Source: Paraburkholderia nodosa | GTDB taxonomy: Bacteria > Pseudomonadota > Gammaproteobacteria > Burkholderiales > Burkholderiaceae | NCBI RefSeq assembly: GCF_001718195.1 | Contig: NZ_MCNV01000007.1 | Span: 186,001-250,000 of the forward strand | Direction: 5' to 3' | Length of the DNA: 64,000 bases | Shown here: positions 56,675-64,000 of the stretch, piece by piece | Position numbering within the stretch: position 1 is the first letter of the stretch | Layout: each line of letters opens with the position of its first letter | Notes under the pieces: generated by a model | The model's database searches: none | What the model was told of the DNA's origin: nothing | The model's input: the letters and a program-made list of their open reading frames with translations, nothing else | Made by a program: the position numbers and the translations under genes

Positions 56675-57310
56675 TCAGGCGAATGCGGATTCCGCGAGTT
56701 CCCGCGCGTAATCGCGCACGTCTTCCGGCCAAGGCGCATTCGCCGCTTCGAAGCGGCTACGCTCGCCCGCGTACAGCGCGCGCAACGCCTCCTCGTAATT
56801 CGGCAGATTGCCGGCCAGTGCAGTCATGAAGCGATGCGCGGCTTCCTGGGCCGCGCGCACGCGTTCGCGTGCCTCGCTCGTGTGGCGCGCGGCATCCACG
56901 AGCCGGCGCAACACCACCGAGGCCCCGCCGGGCTGCGCGCCGAGCCAGTCCCAGTGGCGCGGCAACAGCGTCACCTCGCGCGCCACCACGCCGAGCTTCG
57001 GGCGGCCGCGGCCGCGCGGGGCGTCGTCCGGGGCGGCTTCGTCGATGACGTCCGGCGCGGTTGCGCCTTGCTCGCGACTGGCCTGTGCGACGATGCGCGC
57101 CTCGATGTCCTTATTCGTGCCGCGCAGATCGAATTCGACCGGACGTGCGTCGCGGTCGTCGAAGACCAGCACCGTTGCGCCGTCTTCGTTTCCGTTTTCG
57201 TTCCCTTCACGTTCAAGCTCCGCCTTGACCGCCAGCGCCACCTGAAGCGGTGCGCCGCGCGCGATCAGGCGCGTGCCCGCAAAAGCCGTACAGCCGTTCG
57301 CCACCACCAT
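56675..57310 (-). CDS. DUF2239 family protein
   Basis: The 211-residue protein fits DUF2239: LVFDDRDARPVEFDLRGT (about 50-70), the basic motif PRGRGRPKLGVVAREVTLLPRHWDWLGAQPGGAS (about 120-150; key part GRGRPKLG) and a helical C-terminus with EEALRALYAGE. The GRGRP core resembles an AT-hook, and the following segment looks like a helix-turn-helix-type arm, so DNA binding is plausible but unproven. GGAAGGAG precedes the ATG at 57310. Palindromic boxes lie directly upstream, suggesting tight control, perhaps by an outside regulator or by itself. Confidence 0.85.
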   Translation of the reverse strand: MVVANGCTAFAGTRLIARGAPLQVALAVKAELEREGNENGNEDGATVLVFDDRDARPVEFDLRGTNKDIEARIVAQASREQGATAPDVIDEAAPDDAPRGRGRPKLGVVAREVTLLPRHWDWLGAQPGGASVVLRRLVDAARHTSEARERVRAAQEAAHRFMTALAGNLPNYEEALRALYAGERSRFEAANAPWPEDVRDYARELAESAFA

Positions 57311-57347
57311 GGTGTTCTCCTTCCTGGTATCCAATGATGGGCGAATA

Positions 57348-57389
57348 TTACCCGGGTAAATTTGGTGGTGCAATATCATCCGGGTAAAA
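57348..57389. promoter_or_regulatory. duplicated CCGGGTAA operator upstream of the DUF2239 gene
   Basis: A perfect 12-bp palindrome TTACCCGGGTAA spans 57348-57359. A half-related box ATCATCCGGGTAAAAT at 57375-57390 repeats CCGGGTAA 28 bases further. Both sit in the DUF2239 promoter region and overlap the space to the diguanylate cyclase end. Palindromes of this form are typical operators for TetR-like dimers. Confidence 0.6.
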
Positions 57390-57400
57390 TTTGATGACGG

Positions 57401-58915
57401 TCAGCCGGAGCGGCCTCTTAGATCCGCGCCGCGCGCGTCGTCGGTCGTGGCGGGCAGCCATGCCGCCACGCGGTTGCGGCCCGAGCGCTTGGCGGTGTAA
57501 AGCGCTGCGTCGGCGGCATCGGTCAGCGCGCGCCAGTCGGCAAACGCGCTTTGCGTCGTGCAGGCCACGCCCACGCTCACCGTGAGCACACCGTTCGGGC
57601 TGTCGGCATGCGGCAGCGCCAGCGCCTCGATCGCGGCGCGCACCTTCTCGGCCAGGGCGAGCGCCTGGGCCTCGCCCGTGTCGGGCAGCACCAGCACGAA
57701 TTCTTCGCCGCCGTAGCGCGCCGCACAGTCCGCCGCGCGGCGTGCGTGTGCGCCGATCGCGTGGGCGACGGCCGCGAGCGCGTCGTCGCCCGCGAGGTGA
57801 CCGTAGCGGTCGTTGTAGAGCTTGAAGCGGTCCACATCGAGCAGCACGAGCGCGAGCGGGCTGCCCGAGCGGCGTGCGCGCGCCCATTCGTGGTCCGCGC
57901 GGGTTTCGAAGGCGCGCCGGTTCGCGAGCGACGTGAGCGCGTCCGTGCCCGCCTGCGCGCGCAACTCCGCCTCCACTGCGCCGCGCTGGCGCAACTGGCG
58001 CGTGAACATCAACGCGAGCGCGATCAGCGAGACGTCGAGCACCGCCGTGAGCGTGCCGATGATCCAGGCGCGCACGCGCCATTCGCGATAGATGTCGTCC
58101 GCCGCGACCGCGACGCTGAACACGAGTGGGTAACCCTCCACGCGCCGCAGCGCGAACCAGCGCCGCACGCGGTCGACCGGACCGAGCGAGAAGAAACCGC
58201 TAGCCTGGGATCGCTGGAACCGCTGGAAGAGCGCGGATTCCGCAACGCTCTTGCCGATCAGATCGGGAGCGTACGGGCGGCGCATGAGCAGCGTGCCATC
58301 GGCGAGCGTGAGCGCCAGCGCGCCGTTCGTGCCGATGTCCACGCCGCTGAACAATTGCCGGAAATAATCGAGCCGCATCGTGCCCACCACCACGCCCGCG
58401 AACGAGCCGTCGGGGTTCGAGAGACGGCGGCTCAATCCGATGGTCGCGTTGGCCGGTCCGTCGCGTGGAATGAACGGGTGGCTCAGAAAGAGGCCCACGT
58501 GCGGCGAGTCGCGCTGCGCGATGAAATAGTCGCGGTCGGCCACATTGAGCGAGCGCGGCGGCACCGCGCGCGAATCGAACACCACGTCGCCCACTGCGTT
58601 GGTCACGAAGATCGCGCCGAGATTCTTCGCCGTGGCCGAGCGATCGAACAGCACGTTCTGGCGAATGTCGGGGGGCAGCGAGGCGAGACGCGGATCGTCG
58701 ATGGCGTCGATGACGGCCTGCAGCGAAAGGTTGTAGACGTCGAAATTGCGCGCCGTGTCGCGCTCGAAAAGCAGCGCCATATTGGAGGCGGAAGCGCGGG
58801 CGCTCGCGAGCGCGTCGTGCCGCATCTGCGCCATGACCCACGCGGCGATCAGCGTCAGCACTGCGGCCAGCGCGATGCCGATGGCAAGCACGGCGTTCGG
58901 TCGGCGGATCATCAT
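57401..58915 (-). CDS. membrane-bound diguanylate cyclase with dCache sensor
   Basis: The 504-residue protein has an N-terminal membrane helix (about 7-30) and a periplasmic double Cache domain (about 35-290) with RDYFIAQRD and GLFLSHPF motifs. A second membrane helix (about 295-318) precedes the cytoplasmic GGDEF domain (about 335-490). The cyclase motif is GGEEF (RYGGEEFVLVLPD), fully active in form, with DVDRFKLYNDRYGHLAGDDAL upstream. It should synthesise c-di-GMP on sensing a small periplasmic ligand. The ATG at 58915 is favoured since GAAGG lies six bases before it; 58984 is an alternative start. Confidence 0.9.
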   Translation of the reverse strand: MMIRRPNAVLAIGIALAAVLTLIAAWVMAQMRHDALASARASASNMALLFERDTARNFDVYNLSLQAVIDAIDDPRLASLPPDIRQNVLFDRSATAKNLGAIFVTNAVGDVVFDSRAVPPRSLNVADRDYFIAQRDSPHVGLFLSHPFIPRDGPANATIGLSRRLSNPDGSFAGVVVGTMRLDYFRQLFSGVDIGTNGALALTLADGTLLMRRPYAPDLIGKSVAESALFQRFQRSQASGFFSLGPVDRVRRWFALRRVEGYPLVFSVAVAADDIYREWRVRAWIIGTLTAVLDVSLIALALMFTRQLRQRGAVEAELRAQAGTDALTSLANRRAFETRADHEWARARRSGSPLALVLLDVDRFKLYNDRYGHLAGDDALAAVAHAIGAHARRAADCAARYGGEEFVLVLPDTGEAQALALAEKVRAAIEALALPHADSPNGVLTVSVGVACTTQSAFADWRALTDAADAALYTAKRSGRNRVAAWLPATTDDARGADLRGRSG

Positions 58916-59137
58916 CTCGGGCCTTCGGGGGCTGGCCTTGCAGCAGCGCCGGTTGCCGGGCGCTTGCTGTGCGTATGCATTCATCCTCGCATGCCATGTG
59001 AGTCGTGGCTATGCGGGCAAGTCCGGTCGAGCGCCCCATTCTCCTGAATAAAGTGCGCTTCGAGTGCCGTGCGGTTTGTTAGTTTGGATTCCTCTGCTTT
59101 ATCGTGTGAGTCCGTTTGCGCTTGTCATGCTGCAGGG

Positions 59138-59917
59138 TCAGTCGTCGTGCACGCCGACGATTGCGCGCGCCTCGATCCATGCTCGCCACTGGCCGCCGAA
59201 GTCGAAAGCCGGGTCGATGTCGAAGGCTTGGGCAAGCGCATCGTCGAGCGTGGCGCCGTCGCGCAACGCCACAAAGGCCGCGTGGGCGGCATGCGTGTGC
59301 ACGAGCGGCGTGGGCCGCCATTGCGGCCGGACCACGAGCGTCCACGACGGCATGTCCACACGCTCAGGCCAGACGCCGCCCGGCTGGTGCGCCCGCCAGA
59401 TCGCCACGGCATCGAAGCGTAACGCGAGCGCGGCGCAGGCGGGATGCACCGCGAGACGCGCCTGCGCCAGACGCTCCGCGCCGAGCGCTTGCCATTGCTG
59501 CGCGTTAAGTGGCGTGGCGTTCGCTGCGTAACTGGCGGCGTGCAGCGCCCATTCGAGCCGCGCGACGTCGCCGAAATACGCATAACGTATGTCGGTCTCG
59601 TAGCGCTCGACGAATTCGGGCAGTCGCGCGCCGAAGCGGTTCAGATCGGCATCGCGAGAAGGATGCGCGCGCGCGTAGGCTAGCGCGAGCGCATCGAACC
59701 AGGCCTCGCCAGACAGGGCCGCGAGCACCGGATACGCGTTCGCAAGCGCAAGCCGCCGCGCCGCCCGCCCATTGCCGCGATACAGGCCCATGCGCTCGTG
59801 CAGCAGCGCGGCATCGGCGGGAAGCAGTTCGTGGGCGAGCGCCGCATCGGCGGCGGGATCGTCCAGTGCGGCGGCGAAAGCTTGTTGCGTCGCTTCCAGC
59901 GCGTTGTGCACGGTCAT
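59138..59917 (-). CDS. BufC/HvfC-type protein with DUF2063 domain
   Basis: The 259-residue protein begins with the DUF2063 domain (about 1-95: [23 protein letters not shown] and [29 protein letters not shown]). Longer helical C-terminal parts follow. The DUF2063 domain of BufC/HvfC partners acts as a recognition module for MNIO enzymes in RiPP maturation. Its start overlaps the stop of the MNIO gene by four bases (ATGA), which supports a dedicated partnership. It is cytoplasmic with no signal peptide. No DoxX-type gene follows as in some bufferin operons. Confidence 0.85.
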   Translation of the reverse strand: MTVHNALEATQQAFAAALDDPAADAALAHELLPADAALLHERMGLYRGNGRAARRLALANAYPVLAALSGEAWFDALALAYARAHPSRDADLNRFGARLPEFVERYETDIRYAYFGDVARLEWALHAASYAANATPLNAQQWQALGAERLAQARLAVHPACAALALRFDAVAIWRAHQPGGVWPERVDMPSWTLVVRPQWRPTPLVHTHAAHAAFVALRDGATLDDALAQAFDIDPAFDFGGQWRAWIEARAIVGVHDD

Positions 59918-60762
59918 GAGCGCAGCTCCGATGCTTGACGCGCATGTTTCGCGCAGCGTTCGCGCGCGAGACGCGCCTCGTCGAGCAGCACCTCGAGCGC
60001 CGGCACCGCCGTGTCCCACTCGATGAGCGTGGGCGTCGCGCCAAAGCGTTCGAGCGCGGCCTCGTACAGCGCCCAGACCGCCGGCGCGACGCGCGAACCG
60101 TGATCGTCGATCACGGCGGCGGGCGTCGCGCGATGCCCTGCCAGATGGATTTCGCCGACGATCTGCGGCGGCAGTGCGGCCATGGCCGCCAGTGCATTTT
60201 CACCGTGGTTGCATTGATTCACGTACAGATTGTTCACGTCGAGCAGCACGCCACAGCCCGTGCGCTGCGCGAGCGTCGCGAGGAATTCCGCCTCGCTCCA
60301 GGTATCGCCCCGAAATCGTACGTAGGTCGAAACATTTTCGATCAGCACGGTGCGACGCAGCGCGTCCTGCATCTGCGAGACGCGCGCGCTCATGTGATCG
60401 AGCGAGGCTTGCGTGAGCGGCATCGGCAGCAGATCGTGCAGCGCGCCTTGCGCGCTCGCGCCCCAGCATAAATGCTCGGAAACCACAGCGGGGTCGATGC
60501 GCTCCACGAGCCGCGCGAGCCTCGCGAGATGCGCCGTATCGAGCGGCGCGGCAGAGCCGAGCCCCAGCCCCACGCCGTGCAGGCTCACCGGCAAATCGCG
60601 GCGCACCGTTTCGAGCACGTGCAGGTCGTAGCCGCCTTCGCCGAAGTAGTTCTCGCTGTGGACTTCGATCCAGTCGACCGCAGGAGGCCCGGCCATGAAG
60701 GCCTCGTAGTGCGCGTGACGCAGGCCAATGCCCACGCCACTGAGTGCGCCTGGCGCGCTCAT
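59914..60762 (-). CDS. MNIO family peptide-modifying enzyme (DUF692, BufB type)
   Basis: The 282-residue TIM-barrel enzyme belongs to the multinuclear non-heme iron-dependent oxidases (DUF692). Candidate metal ligands occur in [50 protein letters not shown] and GEIHLAGHR, with VIDDHGSRV last. Such enzymes oxidise cysteines of precursor peptides, forming thiooxazole-type heterocycles in bufferins. The upstream gene encodes a Cys-containing exported peptide of the right kind and the downstream gene the DUF2063 partner. The ATG lies 40 bases after the precursor gene. Confidence 0.9.
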   Translation of the reverse strand: MSAPGALSGVGIGLRHAHYEAFMAGPPAVDWIEVHSENYFGEGGYDLHVLETVRRDLPVSLHGVGLGLGSAAPLDTAHLARLARLVERIDPAVVSEHLCWGASAQGALHDLLPMPLTQASLDHMSARVSQMQDALRRTVLIENVSTYVRFRGDTWSEAEFLATLAQRTGCGVLLDVNNLYVNQCNHGENALAAMAALPPQIVGEIHLAGHRATPAAVIDDHGSRVAPAVWALYEAALERFGATPTLIEWDTAVPALEVLLDEARLARERCAKHARQASELRS

Positions 60763-60802
60763 CTCGCGCGTCCCGCCTTGCGCGCCGCCTCAGCCGCGAG
60801 GC

Positions 60803-61057
60803 TCATTTTTCGGCCGTGCCGCCAAGCTTCTCGCACGTGCCCTTCGGCATGGTCTTGAAGTCGCCTTTGTCATGGTCGACCTTGGCCTGACCCGCGCAGT
60901 CGTGCACGCCGGTCTTGCTCGAACAATCGTTCTGGCCGGCCTTGGCGACGCCGTAGCAATTCACGGTGTCGTCCGCGCGGGCCACGCCCGCGCCGGCCGT
61001 CGCAAGCCCCGCGAGCGCGGCGGCGATCAGCGCCTGGCGGCCGAGAGAGTTCTTCAT
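60803..61057 (-). CDS. bufferin-type precursor (BufA1, DUF2282 family)
   Basis: The 84-residue precursor has a long signal peptide (about 1-28, ending AGVARA) and a short acidic/basic mature chain with four cysteines (Cys34, Cys45, Cys54, Cys75) in the pattern NCYG...NDCSS...HDCAG...GTCEKLGG. This is the DUF2282/BufA1 arrangement; in bufferins some of the cysteines are oxidised to heterocycles and the peptide then binds copper in the periplasm. AAGGAG precedes the ATG at 61057. It is first in a three-gene operon with the MNIO enzyme and the DUF2063 partner. Confidence 0.9.
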   Translation of the reverse strand: MKNSLGRQALIAAALAGLATAGAGVARADDTVNCYGVAKAGQNDCSSKTGVHDCAGQAKVDHDKGDFKTMPKGTCEKLGGTAEK

Positions 61058-61330
61058 CGCGTTTCTCCTTGAACTTCGAAATGGGTTTCGCAGCAAGCGA
61101 TCGGCTGCGCAGCCGTCGCAACGCCCGGCCCTGGGTGCCCTATTTTGCCTCACCAGAGCGCGACCAGCCCGGTCGAAGCGCCGCTGATCGGCGGAATTAT
61201 TGCAATCTCGGTAATGATGTTTGCTGGACTGCGGTATTTTTCTTTGAAGTGCGCTGCAATAAAGTGTCATCAACGGTTCGAACAGCACGATTGTTACGGA
61301 TCGACAACATAATTTTCGGAGGTTGTTACC

Positions 61331-61639
61331 ATGAAGAATCTGATTGCTGCTGCACTCGCCGCTACCGTCCTCGCCGCTCCGGCCCTGTCGTTCGCACAAG
61401 CCGAGCAAGCTCCCGTGACGCGCGCTCAAGTTCGCGCCGAACTGGTCCAGCTGGAAAAGGCCGGCTACCGCCCGAACCTGTCGAGCCCGTACTATCCGGA
61501 AGACCTGCAGGCTGCCGAGGCGCGCGTCGCCCAGCAGAACGGCGCTGCAGAAGCCACGGCCTACGGCGCATCGACGAACGGCAGCGCCCAAACCGGCACC
61601 CGCGCACCGAACATCAAGCCGACCTACTTCGGCCAGTAA
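61331..61639 (+). CDS. DUF4148 domain-containing secreted protein
   Basis: The 102-residue precursor has a signal peptide ([22 protein letters not shown]) and a mature part that fits DUF4148: [21 protein letters not shown], then [14 protein letters not shown], ending in a flexible Ala/Thr/Gly tail with PTYFGQ. This family of small periplasmic proteins is widespread and multicopy in Burkholderia, with unknown function. CGGAGG lies at a good distance before the ATG. The 273 bases between it and the bufferin precursor gene form a divergent promoter region. Confidence 0.88.
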   Translation: MKNLIAAALAATVLAAPALSFAQAEQAPVTRAQVRAELVQLEKAGYRPNLSSPYYPEDLQAAEARVAQQNGAAEATAYGASTNGSAQTGTRAPNIKPTYFGQ

Positions 61640-61915
61640 TCGCGGCTCACACGTAGTGCCGGCGCACTACGCGAGCAACGCCTGGCGGGCCCGCGCTCCC
61701 GATTGGGAGACAGCGGGCCCGCCGTTCATTTCTGCGCCGCGCGTGCAATGCGCGCGGCAGAAATAAGCGGCACGCCCACGAAAACCTCCGCCGCCGGAAA
61801 TCCGGTGGCTTTGCCCGGACTGCGGTCCGGGCCTTTTTCCTCCTTCTCTTTCGCGACACATGCGGCCCGCTTTATTAGCGCGGGCCGCGCGCGAAGGCGG
61901 CTCACTCGCGGGGCC
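61640..61915. repeat. cluster of five hairpins between convergent genes
   Basis: Five strong inverted repeats occur in 240 bases. They are CGTAGTGC-CGGC-GCACTACG (61652-61671), a two-tier GGCGGGCCCGC hairpin (61684-61723) and an ATTTCTG...CAGAAAT hairpin with GC core (61728-61765). Next come a terminator (61813-61838) and GCGGCCCGC/GCGGGCCGC (61862-61888). The convergent genes DUF4148 and 61916-62209 end on either side. Confidence 0.75.
61813..61838 (+). terminator. terminator within the hairpin cluster
   Basis: GCCCGGAC-TGCG-GTCCGGGC followed by CTTTTTCC. It is the only hairpin of the cluster with a proper T-run. Confidence 0.8.
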
Positions 61916-62209
61916 CTAGAAGCCGTGGGTCACGAGCGAGAGCACGGAAAGATCGGGGTGCGTGCCGTCGATGATGCTGCGGCCGACGTGCACCGCCTCT
62001 TCGATGGCATCCTGCTCGCTGCGCCAGGTTTCGTCGCCATCCGCGTGATACGTGACCGTATGGCCCGGCTTCGCGGGATTCGCGCCGGGATGGCAAACGT
62101 AGGCCGTGTAGGTGTAGCGGTTCGCGCCTTCCTCGGCTGGCGTGGCGCTGACGTGAATCTCGAAGCCTTCGTAGTCGACCTCATGCATCGCAAGCGGTTG
62201 AGCGCTCAT
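61916..62209 (-). CDS. small conserved hypothetical protein
   Basis: The 97-residue protein has a beta-rich start (EVDYEGFEIHVSATPAEEGANRYTYTAYVCHPG) and a helix (QDAIEEAVHVGRSIIDG) near the C-terminus. GGAGG stands six bases before the ATG at 62209, so translation is well supported. There is no signal peptide. It resembles the small proteins at 44790 and 45278 in length and strand-helix order, including an EIHV/AIHV strand shared with the latter. No function is known to me. Confidence 0.72.
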   Translation of the reverse strand: MSAQPLAMHEVDYEGFEIHVSATPAEEGANRYTYTAYVCHPGANPAKPGHTVTYHADGDETWRSEQDAIEEAVHVGRSIIDGTHPDLSVLSLVTHGF

Positions 62210-62369
62210 GGTGACCTCCGGGTGCCGCGGGTTAGCGGCTACGGGCTATCCGGCCGATGGGTATGCGGCCAGGTGTTCGGTATTGATTCGGTATTGGGAA
62301 GTTTAGGCGATGGGTCCCGGGCGGGTGGCCTACTATTGCAGGGCGATCCACCACCCTTGGAGCTTAGAC

Positions 62370-62816
62370 ATGGCATCGAACACCGTCCGCCTGCATCGTG
62401 TGCTGCGCGCGCCGCCCGAGCGCATCTATCGCGCCTTTCTCGATGCGAGCGCAGTCGTGAAATGGCTGCCGCCCAACGGCTTCACCTGCACGGTTCATGA
62501 ACTCGACGCGAAAGTCGGCGGCCGCTACCGGATGTCGTTCAAGAATTTCACGGCCGGCCACGGTCATTCGTTCGGCGGCGAATATCTCGAGCTCGTGCCG
62601 AACGAGCGTTTGCGATACACCGGTGTGTTCGAGGATCAGCACCTGTCCGGCACCATGCAGACGACCGTGGAGCTGCGCGCCGTGTTCTTCGGCGCGGAAA
62701 TGACCGTCGTGCAGGAAGGCATACCGGAGATCATTCCAGTCGAGGCGTGTTATCTGGGCTGGCAGGAGTCGCTGGCGTTGCTCGCGAAGCTCGTCGAAGC
62801 CGAAATCCAGCAGTAA
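62370..62816 (+). CDS. SRPBCC/AHSA1-family protein
   Basis: The 148-residue protein has the helix-grip fold of the activator of Hsp90 ATPase homologue 1-like group. It shows LHRVLRAPPERIYRAFLDASAVVKWLPP (helix and WLPP), then KVGGRYRMSF, the GEYLELVPNERLRYTGVFED segment and the C-terminal GWQESLALLAKLVE helix. Such proteins bind hydrophobic ligands in a central cavity; most bacterial members lack a known role. GGAG lies before the ATG at 62370. It converges on the gamma-glutamyltransferase gene, with a shared terminator. Confidence 0.9.
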   Translation: MASNTVRLHRVLRAPPERIYRAFLDASAVVKWLPPNGFTCTVHELDAKVGGRYRMSFKNFTAGHGHSFGGEYLELVPNERLRYTGVFEDQHLSGTMQTTVELRAVFFGAEMTVVQEGIPEIIPVEACYLGWQESLALLAKLVEAEIQQ

Positions 62817-62819
62817 AGA

Positions 62820-62846
62820 AAAAGGGGCGCTCGCGCCCCTTCTTTC
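62820..62846. terminator. bidirectional terminator between SRPBCC and gamma-glutamyltransferase genes
   Basis: AAGGGGCG-CTCG-CGCCCCTT with A-rich left and T-rich right flanks serves both converging genes. Confidence 0.8.
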
Positions 62847-62861
62847 CGACCGTGTGCTGCC

Positions 62862-64000
62862 TCAATACCCGAGCGCGCAGCCGTCCTTGCGATGATCGGA
62901 CGCGCCGGTCAACACGCCCCGCTCCCAGTCGATGCGGATCGCCTGCGAACCGCCAATCGGCCCGGCAGCGGGCACGAGCTTGAAGCCGCGATCCGCGAGC
63001 ACCGCGCGCGCGTTGGCGGGCAGGGTCGATTCGATTTCCACGGTGCCCGTGCCAGGGCGCGGAAAGACACGCGGCAGATCCATCGCCGCCTGCATGTCGA
63101 GGCCGTAATGCAGCACCTTCGAGAGGAAGTGCGCATGGCCCATGGCCTGATAGTGGCCGCCCATCACGCCGAAACTCATCTGCACGCGGCCGTCACGCGT
63201 GACCATCCCGGGAATGATGGTGTGCATCGGACGCTTGTGCGGCGCAATCGCGTTGGGGTGTCCTGGCGCGACCGAGAAACTCATGCCGCGGTTGTGCAGC
63301 ATCACGCCGGATTCCTTGCCCATCAGCCCGCTGCCAAATGGATAGAACAACGAATTGATGAAGCTCACGCAGTTGCGGTTGCGATCGACGACGGTGATGT
63401 AGACCGTGTCGCGGTGCTCGACCTGGCTGGGCGCGGCGGCCGGGTCCAGAACGCTTTCGAGGTCGATGCGGCTGCGGAGTTCGTCCACATAGTCGTCGGA
63501 TAGCAGGCGCTCGACATCGACGCCGCCATGGCGCGGGTCGCCCAGCACGGCGTCGCGTACGGCGTAGGCGAGCTTCGCCGCCTCGATCTCGCGATGTAGA
63601 CGATCGGCGTCGAGCGGGCTGCCTTCGGCGTCGTATTTGTCGAGCAGACGCAACAACAGCAGCGCGATGACGCCCTGCCCTGCCGGCGGACATTCGATCA
63701 CGTCGTATCCGCGGAATTTCGCGCGGATCGGCGTGACGTATTCGCCGCGGAATTCGGCGAAATCGTCCAGCGTGTGCAAGCCGCCGTGCGCCTGAAGCTG
63801 CGCGACGAGATCGGCCGCGATGGCGCCGCGGTAGAACGCGTCGCGGCCCGATTCGGCGATGGCGCGCAGCGTGTTCGCGAGGCGCGGTTGACGGTGCGTC
63901 GAGCCGGCTCGCGGCGCAGCGCCATCCACGAGCATGGTGGTGCGCGCTACGGCGTCGCGCGAGAGCGTTTCCACTTCTGCCGCCCAGTCGTGCGCGGTGC
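62862..64000 (-). CDS. gamma-glutamyltransferase family protein (5' end beyond the window)
   Basis: The open frame reaches the right edge, so the N-terminal part of the gene is missing; about 379 residues are seen. The sequence fits the gamma-glutamyltransferase superfamily. It includes FYRGAIAADLVAQLQAHGGLHTLDDFAEFRGEYV and ECPPAGQGVIALLLLRLLD from the large subunit. HRDTVYITVVDRNRNCVSFINSLF supplies the autocleavage/nucleophile Thr in HRDTVYITVVD. The substrate-binding segment is FGVMGGHYQAMGHAHFLSKVL. It closely resembles YwrD-like or acylase-type members without the classical lid loop. Localisation cannot be judged without the N-terminus. Confidence 0.88.
   Translation of the reverse strand, partial: TAHDWAAEVETLSRDAVARTTMLVDGAAPRAGSTHRQPRLANTLRAIAESGRDAFYRGAIAADLVAQLQAHGGLHTLDDFAEFRGEYVTPIRAKFRGYDVIECPPAGQGVIALLLLRLLDKYDAEGSPLDADRLHREIEAAKLAYAVRDAVLGDPRHGGVDVERLLSDDYVDELRSRIDLESVLDPAAAPSQVEHRDTVYITVVDRNRNCVSFINSLFYPFGSGLMGKESGVMLHNRGMSFSVAPGHPNAIAPHKRPMHTIIPGMVTRDGRVQMSFGVMGGHYQAMGHAHFLSKVLHYGLDMQAAMDLPRVFPRPGTGTVEIESTLPANARAVLADRGFKLVPAAGPIGGSQAIRIDWERGVLTGASDHRKDGCALGY

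Overview
The window looks like chromosomal DNA of a high-GC betaproteobacterium of the Burkholderiaceae, most likely Paraburkholderia or a close relative. This rests on protein content: DUF3567, DUF1840, DUF4148 and DUF2239 proteins, a KirBac1.1-like channel, a Gram-negative general porin, methionine synthase split over two genes, and many Lrp, LysR, IclR and LacI regulators. No rRNA, tRNA, prophage, insertion sequence or CRISPR array was seen. The genus is an inference.

Positions 1-16.8 kb hold mostly housekeeping genes. There is the end of an IclR regulator, a DUF3108 protein, an enol-lactonase-like hydrolase, DUF3567, the two-gene metH, argS, a SPOR-domain protein, dsbA with an SDR gene, and two periplasmic binding proteins (DppA-like and sulfate-binding) without their permeases. 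Positions 16.9-23.3 kb form a probable acyl/PHA-related module. It has a FabI-type reductase and a 919-residue PhaC-like DUF3141 protein on the minus strand, facing a coupled phosphotransacylase-acetate kinase pair. Positions 24.2-28.3 kb carry ghrA, then HMG-CoA lyase, YbaK, DUF1289, MaoC-like and metallo-beta-lactamase genes packed with 4-bp overlaps.

Positions 28.5-40.9 kb are a mosaic of single genes: DUF445, an EamA exporter with a divergent Lrp regulator, a fluoroacetate-dehalogenase-like hydrolase, nitronate monooxygenase, LysR, porin, a BASS transporter and an EAL-CBS-GGDEF protein. Positions 41.1-44.6 kb are a LacI-AGE-PfkB sugar operon that may convert mannose to fructose 6-phosphate. 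Positions 44.8-50.7 kb contain small conserved proteins, a KirBac channel and a fused indolepyruvate ferredoxin oxidoreductase. Three copies of a nested double-hairpin repeat end immediately before the ribosome-binding sites of two of these genes.

Positions 50.7-64 kb contain cutC, an EAL protein, a Na+/H+ antiporter, a uracil/xanthine permease, a possible small RNA, DUF2239 with a palindromic operator, a diguanylate cyclase, a three-gene bufferin-type (MNIO/RiPP) operon, and small secreted or cytoplasmic proteins. The 5' part of a gamma-glutamyltransferase gene runs off the right edge. The most interesting signals are the covarying nested-hairpin leaders, the compact bufferin operon, the PhaC-like DUF3141/pta/ackA/fabI block and an orphan terminator suggesting a small RNA.
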